Of a DNA stretch of 54,327 bases, positions 29,709-41,437 are shown piece by piece. Numbering within the stretch: the first letter of the stretch is position 1; the number at the start of each line of letters is the position of its first letter. The translations under genes were made by a program, and so were the position numbers. The notes under the pieces are model-generated. The model searched no databases. It was not told where the DNA came from and saw nothing but the letters and a program-made list of their open reading frames with translations. The stretch comes from Alphaproteobacteria bacterium (GTDB lineage Bacteria > Pseudomonadota > Alphaproteobacteria > Rickettsiales > SXRF01): the NCBI GenBank assembly GCA_020054105.1, contig JAGVLW010000076.1, positions 1-54,327 on the forward strand, written 5' to 3'.

Positions 29709-30665
29709 ATGGCTGTTTATACCCCGCTTACCGACGCCCAGATCGCAAGCTTCCTTGAGCAATACGATGTCGGCCCGCTTGTGTTGGCGGCGGGCATTGC
29801 CGAGGGTATCGAGAATACCAATTACCTGGTTCATGCCGGCGCGGATAAATATATCCTGACCCTGTTCGAACAGCGCGCCAAGCTCGAGGATTTGCCGTAT
29901 TTCACCACGCTGATGCAATGGCTGCATGGGCGCGGAATTCCTTGCCCGCTGCCGATCGCCAGGCGCGACGGGCGTATGCTCGGCGTGCTTAGAGAAAAGC
30001 CAGCGCTGATGGTGAGTTTTCTCGAAGGCAGCGGCGTGGCCGCCATCCGGCCGGAGCATTTGCCGCAGCTCGGCCTGCTTACGGCGCGGATGCATCTGGC
30101 GGGAATGGAGTTCCCGCACCGGCGCGACAATGCGCTGTCGCTGGCGGGATGGGAGGCGCTCATCGAGAAGATCGGCGACCGCGCCGACGAGGTTTCTCCG
30201 GGGCTTTTTGCACTGCAGCGCGAAGAATTTAATTTTCTCAGCGAACATTGGCCGAGCGGCCTGCCGAGCGGCCCGGTGCATGCCGATTTATTTCCCGACA
30301 ACGTGTTTTTCCTGCGCGACCGTGGGGCGTGGAAACTCTCCGGCGTGATCGATTTTTATTTCGCCTGCAACGAGGCATGGGCCTACGACCTCGCAATCTG
30401 CATCAATGCCTGGTGCTTCGACGGCCGCCATCGTTTTATACCGCAGCACGCCCAGGCGCTCATGGCCAGCTATTGCGACGCGCGCAGCCTGACGCCGGAA
30501 GAGGAGCGGGCGATGCCGCTGCTGCTGCGCGGGGCGGCGCTGCGGTTTTTGCTCACGCGCACGCATGACTGGCTGTATACGCCGTCGGATGCGCTGGTGA
30601 CGCGCAAGGACCCGATGGAGTATCTTGAAAAATTGAAATTCCACCAAACCTATACGCCGTCATGA
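29709..30665 (+). CDS. thrB: Homoserine kinase (APH-fold type)
   Basis: [22 protein letters not shown]...[13 protein letters not shown]-type N-terminus; [11 protein letters not shown]...[19 protein letters not shown]. Confidence 0.92.
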   Translation: MAVYTPLTDAQIASFLEQYDVGPLVLAAGIAEGIENTNYLVHAGADKYILTLFEQRAKLEDLPYFTTLMQWLHGRGIPCPLPIARRDGRMLGVLREKPALMVSFLEGSGVAAIRPEHLPQLGLLTARMHLAGMEFPHRRDNALSLAGWEALIEKIGDRADEVSPGLFALQREEFNFLSEHWPSGLPSGPVHADLFPDNVFFLRDRGAWKLSGVIDFYFACNEAWAYDLAICINAWCFDGRHRFIPQHAQALMASYCDARSLTPEEERAMPLLLRGAALRFLLTRTHDWLYTPSDALVTRKDPMEYLEKLKFHQTYTPS

Positions 30666-31093
30666 AAAAACATGTGAAAATCTACACGGACGGCGCTTGT
30701 TCGGGCAATCCCGGCCCGGGCGGCTGGGGCGCGATTCTGGTGTATGGCGATACCGAAAAGGAGCTTTCCGGCGGCGAGGCGGATACCACCAATAATCGCA
30801 TGGAGATGCTGGCGGTGATTAGCGCGCTGGCCGCGCTTAAACATAGCTGCCGCGTCGAGATTTATACCGACAGCACCTATGTGATGAAGGGGATGGAGGA
30901 ATGGCTGCCGGGCTGGAAAGCGCGGGGCTGGAAGACAGCGGACAAGAAGCCGGTGAAAAATGTCGATCTATGGCAGCGGTTGGAAACGGAAACGGCCCGG
31001 CACGACATACGCTGGCATTGGGTGCGCGGCCATGACGGCCACGCCATGAACGAACGTGCCGATGCGCTGGCGCGCGCGGCGATCGTACGGTAA
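30662..31093 (+). CDS. rnhA: Ribonuclease HI
   Basis: [25 protein letters not shown]...[13 protein letters not shown]...[14 protein letters not shown]...[18 protein letters not shown]. Confidence 0.97.
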   Translation: MKKHVKIYTDGACSGNPGPGGWGAILVYGDTEKELSGGEADTTNNRMEMLAVISALAALKHSCRVEIYTDSTYVMKGMEEWLPGWKARGWKTADKKPVKNVDLWQRLETETARHDIRWHWVRGHDGHAMNERADALARAAIVR

Positions 31094-31104
31094 GTCAGTC
31101 AGCT

Positions 31105-31626
31105 TTATTGCTTGGCTTTAAGCGCCCCGATCAGTCCCATCGTCATCACGGCCAGGCCGACGCCGGCGCATATCCAGACGATGAACATCCGCTCGCCGTG
31201 ATAGATGCGGTGCTTTCCGGGATTGCCGGCGATGAACTGTACCGGCACGGATTTCATGTCGCGCACGCGCTTGCCTTCAACGAGATAGAGCGGCGTGGTG
31301 ACGAATTGGCCGATAGGGATGTTGAATTTGATGTTGCCGCCGTCGCGCAGCTGTTCGTTGCCCGTATAGGTTTTGCCGTCATCGGCGACAAAGGAGTAGG
31401 CCACGTTGTAGGTTTCGCGGCCGAACTGGTTGATCTGCACGCCGGTCTGCCCCTGCGCCTTGGTCTTGCGCAGGAATTTATCGGTGATGATACCCTCGGC
31501 AAAACGCCCGTTTTTCTGGTAATTCTGCTCCTGCTGGTAGGCGAAAACACCCGCGACCATAGAGAAAAAGCCGCCGATCATAAGAATGACGGCGGCTTTT
31601 CCGGTTTTGCTGCTTAGCAAAGACAT
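31105..31626 (-). CDS. DUF3592-like membrane protein
   Basis: Two TM segments flanking a ~90-aa extracytoplasmic domain with VAYSFVADDGKTYTGNEQL. Confidence 0.7.
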   Translation of the reverse strand: MSLLSSKTGKAAVILMIGGFFSMVAGVFAYQQEQNYQKNGRFAEGIITDKFLRKTKAQGQTGVQINQFGRETYNVAYSFVADDGKTYTGNEQLRDGGNIKFNIPIGQFVTTPLYLVEGKRVRDMKSVPVQFIAGNPGKHRIYHGERMFIVWICAGVGLAVMTMGLIGALKAKQ

Positions 31627-31635
31627 CGCGCAGCG

Positions 31636-32415
31636 TTAGGCCGCGACTTTGTCGTCTTTGGGCGCCGTTGCCGATTGGCGCGGGCGGGTGGAGATGGCGG
31701 AAGCCGGGCTGGTGGTCTTGATTTCGCCGGTCAGCTCGCCGCCGCGCTCGATCTCGATTTCGCCGTAGGTGATCTTGCCGCGTACCTTGCCGGTGGCATA
31801 GATGACCAGGCGGTTGCGCACGATCAGGTCGCCTTCGAACAGGCCGCTGATTTCGGCATCTTCGATTTGCGCGGAGCCTTTGAACGAGCCGCCTTCGGAG
31901 ATTTCCACCGTGTGGACGTCGTTGAGCGTCGCATCGACCTTGCCTTCGATCACCAGGCGGTCGCAGGTGGCGATTTCGCCCTTGAGCAATATGTCGTTGC
32001 CGACGGTGAGCACGCGCTTGCCGGATTTATTGGATTTTTCCAGGGCAGACGGCGGCAGGAACGAGCCGACTTGCGCCGAAGCGGTGGAGCTTGTCATGGC
32101 GCTAGCTACCGGGGTTGCCGGTTTGCCGTCGGGGATGCGGCCCCGGGCGAGGTCGCTGGTGATGGGCGCTGCGTTCGAGCGGAAGCTGCTGCTGCCGCTT
32201 GCTGCAGGGCGGCTTTCCGGCGTGCTGCGCGGGCTGGAGGAAGCCGGCTGGCTGGGGCTGCTAAACGACGAAGCCGAGCTGCTGCTGGAAAAAGAGCTGG
32301 CCGGCGCGGAAGCGGTGCTGCTTTGCGGGGCTACTACGGCAACCGATTCAGCCGATTCCGGGCTGTCAGTGTCGGTTGCGTTATCAAAAAGACTGTCTTC
32401 TCTGCGACGAAACAT
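31636..32415 (-). CDS. Bactofilin-family cytoskeletal protein
   Basis: Ser/Ala-rich linker then LTVGNDILLKGEIATCDRLVIEGKVDATLNDVHTVEISEGGSFKGSAQIEDAEISGLFEGDLIVRNRLVIYATGKVRGKITYGEIEIERGGELTGEI. Confidence 0.93.
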   Translation of the reverse strand: MFRRREDSLFDNATDTDSPESAESVAVVAPQSSTASAPASSFSSSSSASSFSSPSQPASSSPRSTPESRPAASGSSSFRSNAAPITSDLARGRIPDGKPATPVASAMTSSTASAQVGSFLPPSALEKSNKSGKRVLTVGNDILLKGEIATCDRLVIEGKVDATLNDVHTVEISEGGSFKGSAQIEDAEISGLFEGDLIVRNRLVIYATGKVRGKITYGEIEIERGGELTGEIKTTSPASAISTRPRQSATAPKDDKVAA

Positions 32416-32543
32416 AAGCTCTCTCCTGCCGTTTTTGTGTAATTGCGAATGAAATTCCGGGATAAAAAACGCGCTATCAAGCGCGCTATTTGCAGTCAGC
32501 CTAAACCAAACTTATACTTCATGCCACAAGAATTTTGCGCCTC

Positions 32544-33608
32544 TCAACGCAGGCGTTTTTTCTTGAAGAAAACAGTGCCGGCGGCGCAGGTGAACAAGGG
32601 ATTGGTGAGCACGGCGTTAAGCAACCAGTTGGGCGCAAAACGCTCATAGCCGAAGCGCAACGTTTGTTTCAGGTAAAAACGCGGATAGGTGCGCGCCAGC
32701 ACGTCTGCCGGGTGCGGACCTTGTTGTTTGAGGTGTTGCGCAAGCAATTGCCCGAGCATTTGCCCGTAATGCAGCGCGGTGTGGATGCCGCCGGCGGTCA
32801 GCGGCGAGACGATGCCCGCCGAATCGCCGAGCAAAATCACATTTTCATTGGCGAACGGCCGCACCAGCCCGCCCACGGGAATCAGTCCGCCGCGGCGCGC
32901 AACGACGCCGGCTTTGGAAAAATCGAAACAATCCTTCATGCGGGCGACGAAAGCGTCGATGTCGGGGCGCGCCGGCATGCGCTGCGCCAGCCCGACCTGC
33001 GTCACCGCGACGCCGGGAATTACCCAGCCGAGATAGCCAAACGCCAGCTTCTGGTCGAGGAAGCAGTAAAACGCGTTGGTGTCATCCAGCTGCAGGCCCG
33101 CATATTCCGCCTCGGCGCCGAGCAGGAATTTGGTGTTCCGGCCGAGCGCGAAATCGTCGGCCACTTTCGAGCGCGGGCCGTCGGCGCCGATGAGGAAACG
33201 GCAGGAAAATTTGCCGTTGACCGCGAGCTGCCCGCCCTGTTTTTCGCCTTTTTCATAGGCGGTGTCATAATGAATCACCGCGCCGGCTTTTACCGCCTCG
33301 TCCGACAGATGGCGCATGAGCGCGGGCGTGTCGGTGGTCAGGAAAAAATAATTGGGCGATTTTAAATGTATGTGGCGCAGCGACGGTGCGTAGAGCCGTA
33401 CATCGGTGACTTTGCGGGTGAGATGGGCGGGGAGGGCGAATTCCTCGGCGCATTCGCCGACGATGATGCCGGTAGTGTGCATCCCGACGCCCGCTTCCTT
33501 CTTACGTTCCAGCAGCGTGACGCCGATGCCCGCCTGCGCAAGCGCCTTGGCACAGGCCAGCCCGGCAAAGCCGCCGCCGGCGATGATGATGTCGGTTTTT
33601 ATCGTCAT
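32544..33608 (-). CDS. FAD-dependent oxidoreductase, geranylgeranyl-reductase family
   Basis: IIIAGGGFAGLACAKALAQAGIGVTLLERK...RFLIGADGPRSKVA...NVILLGDSAGIVSPLTAGGIHTAL. Confidence 0.85.
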   Translation of the reverse strand: MTIKTDIIIAGGGFAGLACAKALAQAGIGVTLLERKKEAGVGMHTTGIIVGECAEEFALPAHLTRKVTDVRLYAPSLRHIHLKSPNYFFLTTDTPALMRHLSDEAVKAGAVIHYDTAYEKGEKQGGQLAVNGKFSCRFLIGADGPRSKVADDFALGRNTKFLLGAEAEYAGLQLDDTNAFYCFLDQKLAFGYLGWVIPGVAVTQVGLAQRMPARPDIDAFVARMKDCFDFSKAGVVARRGGLIPVGGLVRPFANENVILLGDSAGIVSPLTAGGIHTALHYGQMLGQLLAQHLKQQGPHPADVLARTYPRFYLKQTLRFGYERFAPNWLLNAVLTNPLFTCAAGTVFFKKKRLR

Positions 33609-33690
33609 CCTGAACTTGTTTCAGCATCCACCTTTCCGCGCAACAGATTTTTATGCGATGCCGTGGATCCTGAAACAAGTTCAGGATGAC
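33603..33690. repeat. Inverted repeat (GTCATCCTGAACTTGTTTCAG type) between FAD-oxidoreductase and mutY
   Basis: gtcatcctgaacttgtttcagcatcca ... tggatcctgaaacaagttcaggatgac. Confidence 0.92.
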
Positions 33691-34655
33691 AGTAATTTTA
33701 GGACCTTTTGTTCGGCCATCGACATGGGTAATTTTTTGAGTTGTGCGAGGCTATGCCAATCGCGCCCGCTGCTGTTTGCTGGCTCGAGATATATTTCCGC
33801 TTCCAGCGTGAAATGACTGTATTGCTGGCGGACGGCGCCGAGATGTTGTCCTTTTGAAGGCGGAAGGGAACCGTCGATTTCTACGAAATGATACAGCCCG
33901 TTGAGGAATTTCCCCTGGCGCGGCGTGGCGTAAAACTCGCCTTTGCGGTTGCGGCGCACGAGAATGTTTTTCTTGCGGATGGGTACGGATTTCTTTTGTT
34001 TGGGCGCGGGATAAGATTCCGGCGACGCCTGGCCCAGGCACATGCTGTTGGCCGGGCAGACCGGACAATCGGGCGCGCGCTTGGTGCAGACATCGCTGCC
34101 GATATCCATCATCGCCTGGTTGTAATCGAAGGGGTCGCGCTTATCGAGCAGGGTTTGCGCCTTTTCCCATAGCTCGGCCTCGCTGGGATTTTCCAGCGCG
34201 AAAATCCGCGACAATACACGGCGCAGATTGGCCTCCATCACCGCCACCGGCTGGCGGTAGGCAAAGGCGGCGACGGCATGGGCGGTGTTGCGGCCGATGC
34301 CGGGCAGGGCGATCAGCCCGTCGATGGTTCGCGGCAGGCGGCCTTTGCAGAGCCGGGCGCTTTTATGCAGGTTGGCGGCGCGGTTGTAATAGCCAAGCCC
34401 CTGCCAGGCTTTCAGCACATCCTGCTGCGGCGATTCGGCCAGTGATTTCAAGGTGGGGAATTTGTTCAAGAATGGAAAATAAAACCGCTCGCGCACGGTT
34501 TTCACCTGCGTCTGCTGGAGCATGATTTCGCTCAAATAGATTTTATAAGGATCGTCCGTTTGCCGCCAGGGCAGGTCTTTTCGGCCATATTATGCGTACC
34601 AACGGTGCAGCTGCCGGTGAAATACACTAATTTTTTGCTTATTTATCATGGCCAT
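33681..34655 (-). pseudogene. mutY: A/G-specific adenine glycosylase with one in-frame TAA (34592-34590) interrupting the N-terminus
   Basis: Minus strand reads [53 protein letters not shown]...; downstream HhH-GPD and 4Fe-4S Cys (CTKRAPDCPVCPANSMC) intact; ORF track shows only the TTG-initiated 33681-34535. Confidence 0.85.
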
Positions 34656-34693
34656 GATATGATACGGTTCATTTTCAAAAGGCAATTATTTTA

Positions 34694-35422
34694 ATGCGAG
34701 CATTTGGATTGCGGCTTTCGGTTGTTTTACTGGCCTTGTTGGGAAGCATGTATTTTGTCAGCCCAGCCGCTTTTGCCGCCGGCGACCTGAAGATCATCGT
34801 CTTTGGCGATAGCATTAGTTCAGGATTCCAGATTCGTAAAGAAGATGCGCTCGCTTCCAAATTGCACGAAAAATTAAAAAATGTCGGCTACACTAATTTC
34901 TCGGTGACTGACATGAGCGTCGCCGGCGATACTACCGCCACTGCTATTAGCCGCGTCAGCTCGGTCGTTGCCAAGCGCCCCGACATGGTTATTGTCGCGC
35001 TGGGCGCCGACGACGCGCTGCGCGCCGTCAATCCCGACCTGATCCACCGCAATATCTCAACCATCGTGGGCATGCTGGTGCAAGAGCGGATCAGCGTTGT
35101 GCTGCTGGGCATAAACGCCCCGCCGGGAGTGGGCAGCGAATATAGCAATAAGCTGCAATCGTCGTTCAGGATCATTTCCGATTTTTATAAAACCGCCTTC
35201 TATCCCGATGCGTTGACCGGCGTAATCGGCAAATACCAGTTGAATCTGGCTGACGGCTACCATCCCAACGCCAAGGGTGTGGACGTTATCGTGGAAAATA
35301 TTTACCGCACCGTCGATGCCTATATGCGCGCCATCTTAGAGCAGCGCATGCGCCTGCAGCCGCAAGACGGCGAGGGCGGCGTGCCTCTGCCGCCCGCCCA
35401 GGCGGTTCCGGTACTCCCTTAG
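34694..35422 (+). CDS. Secreted SGNH/GDSL (TesA-like) arylesterase
   Basis: Signal peptide; LKIIVFGDSISSGFQIRKEDALASKLHEKL; late ADGYHPNAKG block. Confidence 0.88.
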   Translation: MRAFGLRLSVVLLALLGSMYFVSPAAFAAGDLKIIVFGDSISSGFQIRKEDALASKLHEKLKNVGYTNFSVTDMSVAGDTTATAISRVSSVVAKRPDMVIVALGADDALRAVNPDLIHRNISTIVGMLVQERISVVLLGINAPPGVGSEYSNKLQSSFRIISDFYKTAFYPDALTGVIGKYQLNLADGYHPNAKGVDVIVENIYRTVDAYMRAILEQRMRLQPQDGEGGVPLPPAQAVPVLP

Positions 35423-35564
35423 ATTGTTTCACCGGCCACCACGCGCGGGAAAATATATAACAACTTACAACTTGAAATGAATGGCGCGCACGACTAGTGC
35501 TTGAGTGCTAAAAAAAATTAAAAAATAAAATGGTTATAACAAATTTCACAAGGGAAGATATTTT

Positions 35565-35864
35565 ATGAAAATAGTAAAATTTCTAAGTCTCGCATTGGCG
35601 GTGGCGTTTTTTATGTCTGTCGCCGGTGTGGATGCGAATGCCGCCAATATGTCCTCACCTCGCGGGGGTGTTGCCGATCCGATTGCAGATTTGCTTGGGG
35701 ATGTGCAGCCACAGGTTATGTGTGTAACATGTTACATACAAGAATATGAATGTGTTCGGGACGTTTGTGATGGAATGACCGGAGGATTTTATCAAAACTG
35801 TCTGGACGCCTGCACATATGCAGGGAACAAATGTCTAGCTAATTGCGACACTGGTTTACCCTAG
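35565..35864 (+). CDS. Small secreted Cys-rich protein, paralog 1 (99 aa, 8 Cys after leader)
   Basis: MKIVKFLSLALAVAFFMSVAGVDANAANMS... leader near-identical to the next ORF; gaaggga-type RBS region upstream. Confidence 0.75.
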   Translation: MKIVKFLSLALAVAFFMSVAGVDANAANMSSPRGGVADPIADLLGDVQPQVMCVTCYIQEYECVRDVCDGMTGGFYQNCLDACTYAGNKCLANCDTGLP

Positions 35865-35910
35865 CAGATTACGCCAACAGTTGGTTTAAGTCATACAGGA
35901 AGGATTTTTT

Positions 35911-36189
35911 ATGAAAATTACAAAATTTCTAAGTCTCGCATTGGCGGTGACGTTTTTTATGTCCGTCGCCGGTGTGGATGCGAATGCCGCCAATATGTCC
36001 AAGCCGCACGGCATTGCCGCCGATCCGGTTGCTGAGCTGATGGGTGACGTGACACCGAACGGTTGGCCGCCATTGGAGGTGCGCTGCCAGATCGAACAAT
36101 ACGCCTGCTTTTGGGCATGCGAAGGCGACCCTGAGGCATGCGCTGACTGGTGCTATTTACAATATCTTAAATGCATCGCATTAGGGTAA
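35911..36189 (+). CDS. Small secreted Cys-rich protein, paralog 2 (92 aa, 6 Cys after leader)
   Basis: MKITKFLSLALAVTFFMSVAGVDANAANMSKPHG...; CX6CX3CX6CX3CX6C spacing; AGGAAGG upstream. Confidence 0.75.
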   Translation: MKITKFLSLALAVTFFMSVAGVDANAANMSKPHGIAADPVAELMGDVTPNGWPPLEVRCQIEQYACFWACEGDPEACADWCYLQYLKCIALG

Positions 36190-36197
36190 TAAAATAG

Positions 36198-38279
<2,082 letters not shown>

Positions 38280-38951
38280 ATGGCAGACGCAGAACCAAGC
38301 TTGGTGCCCAGCAGGGAAGCTTTCGCATTACAGGCCATATTCGGTGTAAAACCCAGTGCTTATGAGGCGGGTGAATTTGGCCTCATGCATCATGTTCGCA
38401 TGGATGGATTAAAATATCCGGGTTGGTTTATCGAAACCGATGCCAATCGGGGCATAGGCATCATTAAGCCTGAGAATGCCACCATGCCCGAAAATTTCAT
38501 TATCATTCCTATTGCCTATCACGATGAAAAAACCGCTCAGGCGCTTGATGCGGTGGTGCCAAAACTACTCAATGATTTAGGCATTACGCTCGAAACCTCT
38601 TATAAATGGATAAGTATGATGGAGCCTTATCCATCAGGCGGGTTTACGGGCGGGGGATTCTTCCTGATGCTCACCCAAAGCGCCTATCAAGAGTTGGCGC
38701 AAAACGCCCTGGAGCGGCTTATCGACCGTAACAAAGGCGCAGCCTTATGTTTTAAGGGCGTTGTCGACGATTATGAACGTGCGTTGGAAGCAAAAGGATT
38801 TGTTCCCGCTTTGATAAAAGATATTGCTCAGAATGCTGAATTAAATGGAGCGCAGATCGAGCGTTTACTTCATAAGACACGAAAAAACGAGAATTTTCGC
38901 TTAATTCCTTGCTTGGAAGGCGTGCCTTCCGAATTACGCCAGCGAATCTGA
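38280..38951 (+). CDS. Hypothetical protein (223 aa)
   Basis: Intact ORF directly after thiC; no family recognised. Confidence 0.6.
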   Translation: MADAEPSLVPSREAFALQAIFGVKPSAYEAGEFGLMHHVRMDGLKYPGWFIETDANRGIGIIKPENATMPENFIIIPIAYHDEKTAQALDAVVPKLLNDLGITLETSYKWISMMEPYPSGGFTGGGFFLMLTQSAYQELAQNALERLIDRNKGAALCFKGVVDDYERALEAKGFVPALIKDIAQNAELNGAQIERLLHKTRKNENFRLIPCLEGVPSELRQRI

Positions 38952-39097
38952 TCCACTCTCTGCGGCTTAACCCCTCCTTAACCGCTTTATGCTATGCCGT
39001 AAGGAAGCAGGGAGGGTGTATTATGCTTACGCTTATCGAAGTATTTAAAGTCATTTTTATGGATATGGAAGAGCGCCGCAGCCAATAAGGGTGCTGG

Positions 39098-39340
39098 TTA
39101 TATTTGCGCGAGGCCGCCATCCATATAGCGCCGGTTATGATTGTGGCGGATACGGTTCCAGCCGCGCTCGTGCATATTGAAAAAAACTGTCTGCACCAGC
39201 GGCTCGATGATGCCGATGGAAAGGGCCAGCGCCCAGCTGTCGGTTAGCGCGTAAGCCACTGCAATCGCCACCATGAAATGCATGAGGCAATAGGTTGCGG
39301 TTTTGAACGTTGTTTCGTGCTTAAAAATCAATCGGCTCAT
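39098..39340 (-). CDS. DUF2061-like membrane protein
   Basis: HETTFKTATYCLMHFMVAIAVAYALTDSWALALSIGIIEPLVQTVFFNMHERGWNRI. Confidence 0.8.
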   Translation of the reverse strand: MSRLIFKHETTFKTATYCLMHFMVAIAVAYALTDSWALALSIGIIEPLVQTVFFNMHERGWNRIRHNHNRRYMDGGLAQI

Positions 39341-39482
39341 AGATTTATTCCCCCGAATCCTACAGTGTCATCATACCGCAAATGAGAATCATTTGCAATT
39401 AAATTATGGTTTGCCAAGCAATAATTATGAGATAAATGCAAACCGATATTGCAATTCTCTATCAATCCGTTACATAAGCCGC

Positions 39483-40112
39483 ATGAGCGTTATCGATACT
39501 ATTCGCAACCGGCAGAGAATCCGCCCGGATTTGCAGATAAACAAACCACCTCCCGAACATAAGCCGGAGATATTGCTGATCGGCTGCATCGACGCGCGCG
39601 TCGATCTGGTCGGCGGGCTGGGCATCGAGCAGGGCAAGGCGCTGATCTACCGCAATCCCGGCGCGCAGGTGCGGCCCTATAGCGAGCGCGCTGCCAGCGC
39701 CGAGAATATGGACATTGCCGCGACGCTGGAGATTTCCATCGACGTGATGCGGGTCAAAGACATCGTGATCATGGGCCATACGCATTGCGGGGCGATCGGG
39801 CTGTGCGACCCGGAAGCCGCCAGCAAGATCGATGAAAAAACCTTGCCAAGCCTGTTTCGCTACCTGGCGCCGATCCGCCAGCTATGGGGAATGGTGACCG
39901 ATGCGCACGACCATAGCAAGCATGAGGTGGAAGACGCATCCGTGCGCCGCAGCATCGAAAATCTGCGCTCCTACCCACCGGTGGCCAGGGCGCTGGCGGA
40001 AGGCCGGCTGAAGCTGCATGGCTGGGTGATCGACATCAATAACAGCCGGCTTTGCGAGTATTGCCCGGACAGCGATGCCTTCGTTCCCATGACCAATAGG
40101 CTTCCTGCCTAA
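39483..40112 (+). CDS. Beta-carbonic anhydrase
   Basis: LLIGCIDARVDLVGGLGIEQGKALIYRNPGAQV...IVIMGHTHCGAIGLC. Confidence 0.92.
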   Translation: MSVIDTIRNRQRIRPDLQINKPPPEHKPEILLIGCIDARVDLVGGLGIEQGKALIYRNPGAQVRPYSERAASAENMDIAATLEISIDVMRVKDIVIMGHTHCGAIGLCDPEAASKIDEKTLPSLFRYLAPIRQLWGMVTDAHDHSKHEVEDASVRRSIENLRSYPPVARALAEGRLKLHGWVIDINNSRLCEYCPDSDAFVPMTNRLPA

Positions 40113-40242
40113 CTCTACTTTGGCTTCAAATCTGCTTGCGATGGAGCCTCCTCGAAAAAGTCATGTACTGGAGTGTACACTCTTTTTCTCGGTTTCCATC
40201 GCTTCGCGCTTTTTTGCCAAAGCGAGTTACGCAGGAAGCCTA
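40097..40242. repeat. Long-hairpin repeat copy C (subfamily 1)
   Basis: Arms taggcttcctgcctaactc/gagttacgcaggaagccta; core gtcatgtactggagtgtacactc; shares ctgcttgSgatggagcctcctcg with copy A. Confidence 0.9.
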
Positions 40243-40400
40243 ATGTCGCAAAGCCAGAGCCATCTGCCTGAAATGTAATGGTTTGGGCTTTTTAATTGTC
40301 ATAAAACTGTCACACAAAAACGCTGGAAAGATCTATAGAATTGGGAGATACATGTACCCGGCAGGCCAGGCAGGCGGCATAACTTATTTGGCGGCGGATT

Positions 40401-40934
40401 ATGACACAGAAGAAAAATTACAATATCGAAGAGCTCGAAACGCGCTATAACGAAGTGACCACCCTGTTCGACCAGGCCGAAGAGCTGGTGGCGACGGTGG
40501 AGAGCGAGTTCGTCAAGGACCAGCAGGCGCAGCTCGATGTCGTCGAGCCGCTGATCAACGAGATCGGCGATGCGACCGATGTGCTGGCGGAAGAATTCCT
40601 GCTGATCGCCGAAAGCAAAAAATACAAAACTTCCGGCAAAGCCAGCAAAAACCGCATCGAAGGCGCGCTGCGCAAAATCTACGTCGCCATCGGCGAATAC
40701 CAGGCGCGCGTTAAAGGCTCAACCAAGCGGGCGCAAGGCGCGATCCTCAATATCGCCGACCCGATCGTGCAGAAAATCCAGCGCCAGGTAGAAAAGATCG
40801 TCGTGATCTTCCTGGAGTTCATGCAGATCTCGCTGCATAACATCATGAACAAGGCCGAAGTCGAGGCGCTGCGCGAGCGCGACGCCCGCGTCGCCCTGAT
40901 GATGCACCAGCAGGCGCTCAGCCAGCAGCAATAG
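40401..40934 (+). CDS. Hypothetical helical/coiled-coil protein
   Basis: Intact ORF, strongly helical composition. Confidence 0.6.
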   Translation: MTQKKNYNIEELETRYNEVTTLFDQAEELVATVESEFVKDQQAQLDVVEPLINEIGDATDVLAEEFLLIAESKKYKTSGKASKNRIEGALRKIYVAIGEYQARVKGSTKRAQGAILNIADPIVQKIQRQVEKIVVIFLEFMQISLHNIMNKAEVEALRERDARVALMMHQQALSQQQ

Positions 40935-40941
40935 GCAATTT

Positions 40942-41376
40942 ATGGTTGAAGATGTCCTCGACCTATATCGTAAAGAGCAGTGCGAGCAGATCGATGCGGT
41001 CATTGTAAGATTGAAGTCTGGTGCTGACGGTGCGCCGGCCTATCAAGACTTGATTGATGGCGCATCGGGTATGTCCGGATATGAAGGCAGAGAAGAAGAT
41101 GTCATTAGAGCGGCGGTTGCCAGGCTTTTATTTCATAAGGATGTCGGGACGGATCTGCTGAGTAAACCTCATGGTGAAATGGCCGGATTAGTGGCGTGCG
41201 AATTGTACGATATGCACGCGGCACCTGCGGCCGTGAACGCCTCTGACACTAACGTTTTGGAAGGTATTCCGTATCCCGGAGACGGCAGCATAGGGCCAGC
41301 TGATCGTGTGCAGCCGAGGAGCATTAAGCCGGGTGATATTAGGGATGGCGGCTCGCAAAAGGAACCGGTCCGGTAA
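40942..41376 (+). CDS. Hypothetical protein (144 aa)
   Basis: ORF immediately after 40401-40934; no family recognised. Confidence 0.5.
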   Translation: MVEDVLDLYRKEQCEQIDAVIVRLKSGADGAPAYQDLIDGASGMSGYEGREEDVIRAAVARLLFHKDVGTDLLSKPHGEMAGLVACELYDMHAAPAAVNASDTNVLEGIPYPGDGSIGPADRVQPRSIKPGDIRDGGSQKEPVR

Positions 41377-41401
41377 TCATAATTATTCATACTCTTTAGT
41401 T

Positions 41402-41432
41402 AAAAAGGGAGCCGGTTGGCTCCCTTTTTTTT
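41402..41432 (+). terminator. Rho-independent terminator
   Basis: aaaaagggagccggttggctcccttttttttattt. Confidence 0.85.
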
Positions 41433-41437
41433 ATTTT

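Noticed and set aside
39023-39088. 21-codon ORF MLTLIEVFKVIFMDMEERRSQ
   Set aside because: Too short to support coding without conservation data; noted only
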